Below are positions 32,926 through 43,689 of a stretch of 64,000 nucleotides of DNA, in pieces. The notes beneath the pieces are model-generated. The model saw nothing but the letters and a program-made list of their open reading frames with translations, was not told the origin of the DNA and made no database searches. The position numbers were made by a program, and so were the translations under genes. Source of the DNA: Marsupella aquatica (taxonomy: Eukaryota > Marchantiophyta); the NCBI GenBank assembly GCA_973895155.1, contig OZ316899.1, positions 15,128,001 to 15,192,000 of the forward strand. Reading direction: 5' to 3'. Position 1 is the stretch's first letter. Each line of letters opens with the position of its first letter.

Positions 32926-33525
32926 CTTAGGAGAAGGATGAAGCTGGTGGAGGTTGAGTTTCAAGGGTGTTTGGCCCCTAGACCATCAGTGGGGCGAGAA
33001 CCAAGAGTTGGTTGCTAGAGTCGGGGCCAGTTTGGTCCTGGCGTGTTGGGACAAGCTTTAGGACAAGCTATGCTATTTGGGCCATAAGCATATCCTGGGG
33101 TCAGGGCGGTCAGTTGGTGATGGATAGGTACAAGGGGGAACCCAAGCCGCACCCAAGGAAGGAGTTGTTCTTGATGAACAGTGGACTGGGTTGTGGTTCC
33201 GGCTTATGGCATCGGGAGGACCTATCACTAACCTATTTATCAACCTCTATTGAGCTTGAGTTAGGATGCTAGACTTGGTGAGTTCTAGATCTTGAAGGGT
33301 TACTTACCCAAGGTGCTTGGTTGCTTGTGCAGACAGTGAGGACCGTTGAGTAGCAATCCTGTTGGAGAGCAAGTGCGGCTTTGTATGGGAGGGGCCACGG
33401 GCGGTGCAAGGGGCACTAGGTTGCTTGCTCAAAGTATTCTATGGAGACATTTGGGCACCAGGGGCACTTAGGCATGAGTGTTGGGATTGGTGAGGGTGCT
33501 GGGTGGCAAGGTCCACCACTTGGTC

Positions 33526-34122
33526 CCCAGAACATGACAAACTTCAAAATTGAAAATCAGCCAAGAACATCTGCTAGCGCATTTCCTTGGGGTTCAGCCT
33601 TGGCTTAGAACTGAAGTACCCAGCCGACAAGCTATCTGTGTGTATTACCACTTTGGGACCGTTCTTAAGGTAAATCTCCCACTTCTTCAATGCGTAGATC
33701 ACTGCATACATTTCCCTTTTTGGTGTGATCCAATGATTTTCCAACTTACATGACTCAAAGGCCACAGGACGCCCATCTTGGCAAAGACAGGCGCCAATGG
33801 AATAATCACTTGCGTTTGTCCAAACTCAAACGGCTTTCCCATCTCAAGTAACTTTAGAATTGGCGGAGATTTCATTAGCCACTTGAGTTCTAGGAATGCT
33901 AACTCGCAATCTTGTGTCCACACAAACACTTTGTTTTTCATTATTAGCGCGTTTAGGGGCCTTCCGATCCTCGCATAGTCTTTTATGTATCATTCATAGA
34001 ACCCCATAAATCCTAAGAAGGCTCTAACTTGCCTTACATTGAATGGGCGCTCTCATTCTTTGATCTCCTTTAGCTTGTCTTGACTAGGCGTAATCTCCTC
34101 GAGGGTAAAGGTATGGCCAAGG
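33526..34122 (-). pseudogene. Chromovirus A1: RNase H and end of reverse transcriptase
   Basis: It continues A1 pol. On the minus strand it has F-V-W-T-Q-D-C-E-L-A-F (33930), A-F-E-S-C-K, R-E-M-Y-A-V-I-Y-A-L-K-K-W and V-I-H-T-D-S (33640), as in the copy at 41891-42304. The frame is shifted near 33850. It is bounded on the left by LTR A2 and on the right by element E1, whose duplication CAAGG lies at 34118-34122. Confidence 0.85.
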
Positions 34123-35344
34123 TGCAGTATCACACTAGGGACATAAATAAATATTTAAGATCCAAAACTCGGTATTCGTTCCCATGGAAGAACATGTAAG
34201 GAATGATTTTCTATGATTTAGCACTTATGAATGACTTAAGTAACAAAAACACAAAGGTGAGCCTTTTACTATGGTTGCTCAGCAAGGCATAGTTTTGAAT
34301 GTTTGCTTAACATTGTAAATAAAATTAACAAATGGAAACAATTAACAAAATACAATGAAAATCTTGAGGTATGGTAAGGGAGTTAGGAAACAACCAAGGT
34401 TACTCCTCAACATAACTTCATTTGATATGATTTAGGTGGTATATCCGTAAGAACATTCTGGAAAGGATTACGGTACTAGGATGATTACTAAAATGTCGTC
34501 AACATGTGTCAACTTTTCCTTCCAAGGTACTGAGTGGAGACTAGTAATCAATCACTTCTGTATCCAATCGGTACTTTGTGTCACGAATAAGAGACACCAT
34601 CATGATCAAATTTGAAGCCATAAGTAATTGGTAAGTAACAATCTTTGCATCCCGTGCACAAGCAATGTCACATCAAAAACTATGCATCAAGAACTAAGGA
34701 ATATGTGAAACATCACCAATAAGGAATCTATTTCCACATACTCAAAAGATTTAACAATCACAATAATTTTACTTCAAGGGTCCAAACTTCTCATTCATTT
34801 AGACTTGCAGGGGGAAGAATTCTTTTGTATTAAGTACTCATATGCAATGGAGTGCTTGCTACAAATGGAGGTAACAAAGTTGCAATCTTGCAACTGAGCG
34901 CTCATGGAATTTCTTCACACAAAAAGTAACATAAAGTCTACTACATATAGGCTAGCAGGAACTAAAGGGAAAAGAGATAATGCAAGGACATGCCCTTTCA
35001 TATTTTAAGGGTCATAAACTAAAGTAAAAAGTATGAAAATATGTTACAAGAGTACACAAGGTTCACTAGAATGCTGCTGGAATGAAAAACTAATCAAAAG
35101 TTATCCCTAGTGTAAATTGGAGTGAAAGTGTTTTTGCACTTTTGCGATAAAACTAACAAATAGTGAGTTTGTTGGAATTTTAATTTCTAACATAAAGTTC
35201 ATAATAGTGTGAAACTTTTCAAGGCGAAAGATTTACATAAATGCTACATGCTGGAAAACTTTCAGACTTTTCTGAGATGTCTAAGTGCCTTAATAAAATC
35301 GGTGAAAAGTGCTGTTGGATATAAAATACATTTTTCTGGAAAAT

Positions 35345-35415
35345 TTTCTAAGTGTCGGAAGCGCCGTTGCACCTTTGCGCTTTGGCATAGTAGCGCCGTT
35401 GCGCCTTTGAGCACT
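35345..35415. repeat. GCGC-rich degenerate repeat in E1, inner copy
   Basis: Phrases like AGCGCCGTTGCGCCTTTG occur twice here and again, many more times, at 38263-38395. They stand out from the AT-rich surroundings. Some, such as GCGCCGTTGCGC, are partly self-complementary. Confidence 0.6.
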
Positions 35416-35591
35416 CATGCCACTGTAAAACTAAAAATTCTATAACTTCTAAACTACATGTAGGTTTTGGCCGATACTTTTCAGGGGTGGATCTGTTACC
35501 TCGTGGAAAAGTATGAGACTTTTCTATCTATGATAACTATTTAACAAAAATGGTGGAGATTGACTAATCCTGACTCGAAGGATGAAATAGG

Positions 35592-38181
35592 TCAATCCTC
35601 TTGAAGTAGTGCTGACTGGTCCAGTTGTTGAAAACTCCTGAATGTCTCAGTTTGAATCACCTCTCGAAGGAAATCCATAACCTGCGTATCATGTCGAGCA
35701 AATGGAAGAGACCTGATTTGTCGTTCAACATTTAGAATGGGGAGTAGTCTCATGTGAAACATAGTGTTCACCTTGCTAGCTTGCATATAGATGCCGACCA
35801 GATCATAACTACAACAAGTGGTGTGGTAGTTGCATGGAAACTTGTTGATGAAGGTGTCAGAGTCCTTGGCAAGTGATAGAAGTGGAGTGACACTAGGTAA
35901 CAGTTCCCGCCACTTCAGGGTGTAATCAGCCAACCGCTGGGAAGTGATGTTATTCTAGATTCTCTGACTCTCAGCAACTGGTGAGATAAATTGTTGAACA
36001 ACAAAACGTTCCTCTGGTAGGACACCATGGTCGACCTGATATCGTTTGTTGGTTTGTCTCAAAAAGTTGATGATGAATTCCAAGACATAGGCAGGTAAAT
36101 TCCCAAAGTATGTCAGGGCCAGATCTCTATTCTCCAGTACAATGTGTCCAACCAGGATCATGACACCAAGAATAGGGCAAAAATATTTAGCCTTTGTCCA
36201 GATCTCATCCATCTCTGCTATCTCTAGGCGGGTGACATCCTTCAGATGAAGCTTCAGGATATAGAGACATTCAACTCTCTTCTTATGATAGTACTGCCAA
36301 AACTCTAAAATGGGAGGAGTTCTAAGGTCTGAAACTCTGACAAACTCAGCAAATTGTGTAATATTCTCCTGAGGGGTTTTAGGGTCAATATGGAGTGTAG
36401 GAATGAAATGGACTTGGCAGGATTTATCTTGACCTGGTGGAAGGATGTCAGGATAAGAAATGGCAAGATGTTCACCTATAGGTGTGATCTCAGGTTCTGG
36501 AAAACTAGGATAGAGCTGGTCTGGTTGATTTGAAGGACTGTAAGGAGAGGGGGGTGAATGACTAGAAGGAGGGGTAGAATAGTAAATGGGAGAGCCAGAT
36601 GTTGAGGTATGATAACGGACAGCATAATAGACTTGCTTGGTGCTGCATCCAAAAATCTGTGTAAGCCTGTGGACTAAATCCTCACAATATTCTCGATGAT
36701 GGTCTCGGGCAAGTAAGCTGATGTCTTATGCAGAAGATCATCTAAGACATCAATTAAGTGTCTCTCATCACACTCCAGCATGTCATTCATTTTATTGACA
36801 AGAGTAGAATAGTGTTCAGTAGAGTGACCTGGGGAGGCAGATAGTGTCTGTTGAAGCTCTAACCTGGGTGATGCATCATTTTCCTCCATTGGTTCAGCTT
36901 CAGTAATATTTGTAACCCTAATATTGGAGGTGGGTTGAAATAGCTCCATCACCTCAGGATAGAACTGAGTAGGACCTTGGGTTGGAGAGTATGGAGAATC
37001 GGGACTACTAGGTTCAGGCAGAGTTACAGAGGCTGCTCTTAACCTCTCAACTGAGTCAACTATCTCCTCAGGTTCACAGATCAATAAGTTGCTTAACTTA
37101 TCAATAATTTGCTGATTAGATTCTACTCTCAGTTCATCAGCCGTTGGTTTGCTGAACATGAAGGGTCTCTTGCGGGATCTCATAGAAGGGGTCAAGCTGT
37201 CTACAAATAAATTCTGAGTTGGGACTGTAGGTGAGCAAAGAGTAATAGGGACAGAGATGTTAACTACAGGTACAGGCAGTGGGGGAACCTCTGGTTTGGA
37301 TGTATACTCATCGAGATTGGAATTGAGGGGGGTGTAAAGTCTTCGATCTTGATTGAGATCTTCAAAAGGGGATAGAGGATTATCAGGAATTGGTGAAGAG
37401 GTACTTCTGGGTTCCACAAGTGGTTCTCCATGGGTAAGAGGGGTAACCTTTGAACAGATAGGTGGGGGAACCTCTGGTTGAACTTCATCAGCATCTTCTC
37501 CTTCAGTATCCTTGTTTCCTGATTCACTAAAATCAAATTCATCAAGCAGTCTGATCCGCTCCTCTTGTTTGCCTAGAAGTAAGCAATTCCCATGAAAGTA
37601 CAACTGGCAAAGATAAGCAGGGAGAGTAGTGAACTCATCTATTTTCACCTTCTTTACTTGAGATAAAATAACCTGTCTTAGCAACAAGGCCCAATTTATC
37701 TGAGCAACTCCCTTCCAACTTGCCACAATAGTATTGTCAAGTGACACAGGTATCATATGTGGCCAAATGGGATGGAGAATTGGAATCAAAAACTCTAAAA
37801 TGATTTTAAGAGTATAATTGGTGCACTGGTCCATTTTCCATCCATGGCAAACGTTTCGAGTTCCAGAAAAATAAGGCCTCGCAGTCTCTCCTTGTCGTGA
37901 GTGTAGGCATCACCTTCGGCGGGACAGTCGAAAGCATCAGCAACAAATTGCAGAGTCCAGAATTCTGGATTTGCCCAAGCAGTTCCCACCATACCAACTT
38001 CGATTCGTGCCCCATCACTGAAATCCTTCAGAAAACTTAATGAAGTTACGGACCAAGGCAGAGTGAGCAATTTACTCAGGTGCATGACTGCCAGTGCTTC
38101 CTTCAGAACGTGCAAGTTTCTTTTCATCGTAGGGTATGTCACAGGGACGGCCTTAGGTAAAGGAACTCCTCTTGCAGTCAT
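35592..38181 (-). pseudogene. Large LTR-borne gene of E1
   Basis: It opens at an ATG at 38181. Segment 1 (38181-37795) holds L-T-L-P-W-S-V and W-T-L-Q-F-V-A-D-A-F-D-C. A one-base shift near 37820 joins it to segment 2 (to 36674): L-E-F-L-I-P-I-L-H-P, the core D-N-T-I-V-A-S-W-K-G and I-N-W-A-L-L-L-R-Q, then Y-L-C-Q-L-Y-F. An acidic and Pro/Ser-rich stretch holds copies of the Cys-centred motif (L-S-N-L-L-I-C-E-P near 37080, M-N-D-M-L-E-C near 36780, L-T-Q-I-F-G-C near 36650 after a shift). Segment 3 (36670-35955) has F-W-Q-Y-Y-H-K-K-R and Y-F-G-N-L-P-A-Y-V-L-E-F. A TAG at 35954-35956, where E2 has Trp, precedes the end at 35592. About 860 codons. Function unknown. Confidence 0.7.
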
Positions 38182-38262
38182 CTCTCCCCTTTGTCTGCCA
38201 TAGTAACAAGGAACAAGGCGTTGTCACCAACTATTGATCCAAAGAGATCAATGCCAAGTGAT

Positions 38263-38395
38263 CCGCCGTTGCGCTTTCGCTCTGTTGCGCCCTTACGCCT
38301 TTGCTCCGAAATGCTGTTGCGCGGTTGCGCTATTGCGCTTTTCCCCCAAAACGCCGTTGCGCTTTTACGCCAAAACACTCTTTGTAACGCACGGT
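38263..38395. repeat. GCGC-rich degenerate repeat in E1, outer copy
   Basis: About ten short units of the type (G)TTGCGC(T/C)TTT(A/G)CGCC lie just upstream of the ORF start on the minus strand, a position fitting the promoter or leader region of this LTR. Related phrases lie at 35345-35415. Confidence 0.65.
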
Positions 38396-38632
38396 CAAAC
38401 TTGGCAGCACCAATCTTCCTTCCGTGCTTCGAGAACATCGATAGTAGTTTCTTCTGGCTCGTCTCACCCCTACTTAATTACTCAGGGTATTATCCATTAA
38501 TCTGCCTAACTTAAGTCTTAACCTTACTTATATCTATAAGTAGATTAATTGGCTATGTTTAATCTATTTCTAAGTACAATTTTTTTTAATTTTTTCATTA
38601 TTTCTAAGTTTCTAATTTAGACAGCTATTACA

Positions 38633-39390
38633 CAAGGAACTGAATCTCGTTCATCGCAAACTTGCACTTGCTAGGTTTAGCAAAGAGACGAGCCTTACAA
38701 AGGCAAGAGAACACTTCCCTGAGCAACTGCTCATGTTCCTCCAATGTTTTTGAGTAGATTAGGATGTCGTCAATAAAGACGACCACTCCTTGGTCCAACA
38801 AGTCATAAAGATGGTATTCATCATCTTCATGAATGTTGAGGTTGCATTACACAACCCTAACGGCATAACCAAAAATTCATAGAATCCAAACCTTGTGCGC
38901 ATCAAGGTCTTATACTTGTCTCCCTTAGCCATGAAAATCTAGTAATACCCAGACCGCAAGTCCACCTTTGAAAACTTCTTAGCCCTGGAGAGGCAATTGA
39001 AGAGGTCATCCATATGAGGTAATAGGTACTTGTTCTTTACCATTTGCTTATTGAGGGCCCAATAATCTGCACAGAATCTCAAAGTACCACCTTTTTTGGA
39101 CACAAATAGCACGGGTGCCCCATAAGGACTCTTACTAAGATGAATGAACCCTTGGTTGATCAACTCTTCCAAGGCATTCTTCAACATCATTGTTTATTCA
39201 GGTTTAGACGATAAGGAGCTTTAGCCTAAGGAGCTGAACCTGGCTCCAACTCAACTTAGTGATCCACTTCTCTCCACGGGAGTAAACCTTTAGGTAGCTT
39301 CTATGAGAGCACATCATTAAATTCCTCTAAAATTTTAGGAATTCGACCACAGTTGGGCCCAACCTTAGCTGACTTAACCTTTGGTTGCGT
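38633..39390 (-). pseudogene. Chromovirus A1: reverse transcriptase N-terminal part
   Basis: On the minus strand it reads [29 protein letters not shown] (39100) and [11 protein letters not shown] (38945), then the region around the catalytic loop. It is preceded on the right by the protease-RT linker. It joins A1 pol to 33526-34122 across E1, sharing the CAAGG duplication. It ends at 39390, where a truncated chromovirus LTR begins. Confidence 0.85.
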
Positions 39391-40617
39391 CTAGTATCCT
39401 AACTCAAGCTCAGCAGACATTGGTAAGTAGGTCAGTGATAGGTCCTCCCAATGCCATAAGTTGGAACCAGAATTAACGCCCATTGTTTGTCCAGAATAGC
39501 TCTTTCCTTGGGCGCAACCCGGGTTCCCCCTCGTACCTATCCATCACCAACTGACCGCCGTGCCCCAGGACATGCTTATGGCCCAAATAGCCTAGCTTGT
39601 CCCTAGATGTCGGGACCAGGATGTCCCCAACTTTAGCAACCAACTCTTGGTTCTTGCCCCACTGATGGTCTAGGGGCCAAGCGCCCTTGGAACTCAACCT
39701 CCACACCTACTTGGCCTTGCCTCCCCAATGCAAGCTCCCTTGAGAGACTGAACGCGGTTTGGCTGTTGTTTTGATAGGATTTGGCAAGCAGGCGAGATAG
39801 CACCCGCAAACCTCGAGAACCTATGGTGCCCCTGGACCTAGCTGAGCTCAAGAGGATGTAGCCCCCTCTAGAGATTTCCAACGCACCCAAAAATCCCCCA
39901 ACGGACTTCTCATTGGGAGGTTATTGTCGTTTCGGTTTGGCATTTTCCCTTAGTGTTGCCATTGTTGCGGCTCACGACTTTGGCCCGCCCTTAGCCCCCA
40001 GAGAGACACCACTCCCCTCATATATGCTTCTGGAGACCTGCCACCCCCAAACCAAATTTGGTCCCCAAACTTTTGGGCCCCAACCTGGACCCTATCCCGC
40101 ATGTTTGGGCGCGCCATCACCTGGCAACGCCCATAACTTCCTAGTTAGGCGTCCGCAACCGAAGTGCCTTAGCCCGTTGCAATAGGGCTGACCCAGTGCT
40201 CATGCCTAGGACCTCAGATCTCATTGCCGATCTGGGCCCCCAATCGGCCAAACCCGTTTCAGGCCATAACTCGTGCCCCAAGTGTCTGTTGCCCATGGCT
40301 TCAACTCCATTGGCCTTGGGCCCACAAGGAGCTCTCACTCAAGCCCTCAGAACTCAAAGTCCGTCCGGGGGTCTGGACGGTCAACCTTGAGCCCGGCCCT
40401 TTTCCCCTTGACCCGACTAACTCTCAACTAGTCTAAGTCCTAATTGCGTGACACTAGCCTAGCGCCTTGCCTTTGCCATCGCCACTTCCCATTGCCCATA
40501 ACTCTCCCCATGCTAAGTCCTCCCCGGATGGCCTATCCAAGCCTGGACCATAAGGGAGCTCAGCGTCGGAGTTAGCAATGCCGGAGCTAAGTGCTAAGGT
40601 AGTCAAGTTCCGCGACT
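39391..40617 (-). repeat. Chromovirus LTR, truncated
   Basis: On the minus strand it starts AGTCGCGGAACTTG at 40617, inside the integrase of chromovirus A3, and runs about 1.23 kb. It breaks off at 39391, where A1 begins, so the last roughly 250 bp of the LTR (including CCACCACT) are lost. No genes are present. Confidence 0.75.
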
Positions 40618-42856
40618 TGGGCCCATCGTTTCATGCAATAGGGCCCCGCATATCTAGGAGCGAGCTTCCTACTTTAGTTCCCATGGTATTGTTTAGGTCT
40701 CAATTGCAACCAAATGCTTTCCCCAATTTCAAAGTTTACCCAACATTGATGTTTATCCCCTTGCTCCTTGTACCAACTTTGGGCAAGGGTCATACCCTTG
40801 GTAGCCGCTTCCACAACTAGGCGTCACTCTTGAATTAAATTGTCCGCAGAAGGAACCTTGCTTTCTGTCCACCAAGCTTCCGGATTTATGAACCAAGAGG
40901 GCGCCCTTAGCGTCCTCCCCATGGCCAACACAAACGGTGCAAACCCCGTTGCCAAATGCTTGGTCGAGTTATACCTAGACTCGGCCATTGTTAAGTGCTT
41001 TGCCCAATCCTTTTGATTGGCCGTCACAAAGTGACGCAAGTAATCCTCCACAATACCATTCACCCGTTCCATTTGGCCATCTGTCTCATGATGATACAAT
41101 GATCCCCTTGTCAGGTCTGTGCCGGATAATCGGAACAACACCTTTCATAAGTGGCCCGTGAACTTGGTGTCACGGTGTGACATGATATGCAACGACAATC
41201 CCCATTGTCAAAAGACATTGTCAAACACTAGACCAACAACCTCTTGGGCCAAAATCATTTTTGTAGTCGCCAAGAAATACGTCATCTTGGAAAAATGATC
41301 CACAATTGTTAAGATGGAGTTACTGCCATGGGACTCAGGTAATCTCACAATGAAGTCCATGGAGATCAACTCCCATGGTGCCGCAACTACTGGTAAGGGT
41401 TGTAGATGTTCTCCTTTTGCCCTATAGACCGTTTGGTTCTTTTGGCACAAGTAACAACTTTGCACGTGGCAAAGAACCGATTGCTTCATGTCTAGCCCAT
41501 ACACATCTTGTGACATGTTGCGGTACGTAGCAGCTTGTCTGCCATGCCCTCCCCAAGGCAAGTTGTGGTACTTTGCAGAACCTCCATTCTTAGAGACTTT
41601 GGGATGTACACATGCCTCTGCTTGTATTGTCATAACTGGATATTATGCATGGTATCCAACCCAAATGAAACGTGCCTTACCTTGCCTTGGCTAACCCCAT
41701 TGCTTTGCCATTCCTTGGCTAACCACTTGTCATCCCCGTACGCCTTGGCCAGAACCTTTGGGCACTTGGATTTGAGCATTGTGATCCCATTGACACGATG
41801 ATGGTCCCTATTCAATAACGCGTCAGCTGCTATGTTTGTCTTCCCAGGAATGTGACGGACTTCAAAATCAAAATCCGCCAAGAACATTTGTCAGCGCATT
41901 TCCTTGGGGTTTAGCCTTGGCTTAGAATTGATGTACCTTGTCGGCAAGCTATCTGTGTGTATTACCACTTTGGGACCGTTCTTAAGGTAAATTTCCCATT
42001 TCTTCAATGCATAGATCATTGCATACATTTCCCTTTCCGATGTGATCCAATGATTTTCAAACTTACATGATTCAAAGGCCACAGGACACCCATCTTGGTG
42101 AAGACAAGCGCCAATGGTGTAATCACTTGCGTCTGTCCAAATCTTGAAGGGCTTCCCCATCTCAGGTAACTTTAGAACCGGCGGCATTATCATTAGCCGC
42201 TTGAGTTCCAAGAATGATAACTCACAATCTTGTGTCCACACAAACACTTTGTTTTTCATTGTTAGTGCATTTAGGGGCCTCGCAATCCTCGCATAGTCTT
42301 TCATGTATCTGCAATAGAACCTCGTAAGTCCTAAGAAGGCTCTAACCTGCCTTACATTGGATGGGTGTTCTCATTCCTTGATCTCCTTGAGCTTGTCCTG
42401 ACTAGGCATATTCCCCTCCGGGGTAAAGGTATGGCCAAGGAACTGAATCTTGTTCATCGCAAACTTGCATTTGCTAAGTTTAGCAAAGAGACGAGCCTTA
42501 CAAAAGTGAGAGAATACTTCCTTGAGCAACTGCCTATGTTCCTCCAATGTTTTCCAGTACATTAGGATGTTGCCAATAAAGACTACCACTCCTTGGTCCA
42601 ACAAGTCATGAAAGATGGTATTCATCATTTTTATGAACATTGCGGTTGCATTACACAAGCCAAACAACATACCCAAAAAAATTGTAGGATCCAAACCTTG
42701 TGGGCATTGTGGTCTTATACTCGTCTCCCTTAGCCATGCGGATCTGGTACTACCCAGACCACAAGTCCACCTTTGAAAACTTCTTAGCCCCGGAGAGACA
42801 ATCAAAGAGGTCATCCATATGAGGTAACGGGTACTTGTTCTTTACCATTTGCTTAT
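40618..42856 (-). pseudogene. Chromovirus A3: reverse transcriptase, RNase H and integrase
   Basis: From right to left: RT (M-L-F-G-L-C-N-A-T and V-V-V-F-I-G-N-I-L near 42560, where the usual V-Y-x-D-D-I/L is F-I-G-N-I, so the catalytic Asp pair is lost), F-L-G-H-T-F, RNase H (I-W-T-D-A-S-D near 42140, R-E-M-Y-A-M-I-Y, I-H-T-D-S), tether (V-R-H-I-P-G-K-T-N), integrase zinc finger (C-H-V-Q-S-C-Y-L-C near 41465), core D (S-M-D-F-I-V-R-L near 41350), and D-G-Q-M-E-R-V-N (E near 41080). It stops at 40618 before the chromodomain because an LTR is inserted there. The 5' half of the same element is at 50968-53963; a CTTAT duplication (42852-42856 and 50963-50967) marks the break. Confidence 0.88.
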
Positions 42857-43688
42857 AGTCACGAAACTTGACTACCTTAACACTTAGCTCCAATGTTGCT
42901 GACTCCAACATCGAGCTCCCTTATGGTCTAGGCCCGGTTAGGCCATCCGGGGAGGACTTAGCATGGGGAGACTTGTGGACAATGAGACGTGGCACTAGTG
43001 AAGGCAAGGAGCCAAGCTGGTGACACACACTAAGGACTTAGGCAAGCTCAGAGCTGGTCAGGTCAAGGGGAAAGGGGCCGGACTCAAGGTTGACCATCCG
43101 GGCCCCCTGACGGACTTTGGGTTCTGAGGGCTTGAGTGTGAGCTCCTCTTGGGCCCAAGGCCAATGGAGTTGACGCCATAGGCAACGGACGCTTGGGGCG
43201 TGAGTTATGGCCCGATCCGAGTTTGGCTGATCGGGTACCCCAAGGGCGATGAGACCTGAGGGTCTAGCCATGAGCACCGGGTTGGCCCGATCACAACGGG
43301 CTAAGGCACTCCACTTGCGGACGCCTAACGAGAAAGTTATGGGCGTTGCCAGTTAATGGCACGCCCAGTATGCGTGATCGGATCTGGGTTGGAGGCCAAA
43401 AGTTTAGGGACCAAAGTTGGTCCGGGGGTAGCAGGTCTCCAGAAGCATATATGAGGGGGTGGTGTCTCCCTGGGGGCCAAGGGCGAGCCAAAGTCGTGAG
43501 CCGCGGCGGTCGCGACACTAAGGGAAAGCGTCAAACGGAAACGGCGATATCTTTCCAACGGGAAGTCCGTTGGAGGACTTCTTAGGTGCGTTAGAAAGCT
43601 CTCAAGGACGGCTATGTCCTTTTGAGCTCATGTGGGTCTGGGGGTGCCATGGGTTCTTGAGGTTTGCGGGTGTTAGCTCGCCCGCTTG
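42857..43688 (+). repeat. 5' LTR of A4, 3' end deleted
   Basis: It starts AGTCACGAAACTTGAC next to the CTTAT duplication and follows the family LTR to about 43688, where it passes directly into protease sequence (GTAGGCAATCGCACGTC). Several hundred LTR bases, primer site and gag are missing. Confidence 0.8.
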
Positions 43689-43689
43689 G

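Larger units (their letters stand above)
21262..32947 (+). mobile_element. Tat-like Ty3/gypsy element B1 with ORF-bearing LTRs
   Basis: About 11.7 kb. It contains a 5' LTR (21262-24418), primer site (24426), gag, protease, reverse transcriptase, RNase H, integrase without chromodomain, a purine tract (31139) and a truncated 3' LTR (31156-32712) ending in a tandem array. The two LTR starts (TGATACCATGGTTATAAATAAGG-like) agree closely. Pol resembles the Athila/Tat branch of plant Ty3/gypsy. TCCGGA is unusually dense throughout. The right LTR end is missing, so no target duplication can be shown. Confidence 0.85.
20294..33520 (+). mobile_element. Chromovirus LTR A2 (probable solo LTR), split by element B1
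   Basis: LTR sequence lies at 20294-21261 and from about 32948 to 33520 (ending CCACCACT), together about 1.5 kb. It sits inside A1 pol with near-matching 5-bp flanks TTGTC (20289-20293) and TGGTC (33521-33525). No gag or pol of its own is present, so it is probably a solo LTR left by recombination between two LTRs. Element B1 lies inside it. The junction on the right repeats LTR sequence also found left of B1 (GGAGGTTGAGTT...GGGGCGAG), so that side was rearranged. Confidence 0.65.
34123..38632 (-). mobile_element. Element E1: 4.5-kb probable solo LTR with its own gene
   Basis: Exact 5-bp duplications CAAGG flank it (34118-34122 and 38633-38637) within the reverse transcriptase of A1. On the minus strand it runs from TGTAATAGCTG to GATACTGCA, so it has TG/CA ends. 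It has no gag, pol, primer site or internal LTR pair, but one long disrupted gene (35592-38181). Its last few hundred bases on the minus strand resemble those of E2 (GGGAAC(A/G)AATACCGAGTTT near both ends; GTTGACGACA). TG/CA ends with a 5-bp duplication are those of an LTR; the comparison with B1, whose LTR carries a related gene, supports solo LTR. An alternative is a small element of unknown class. Confidence 0.75.
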
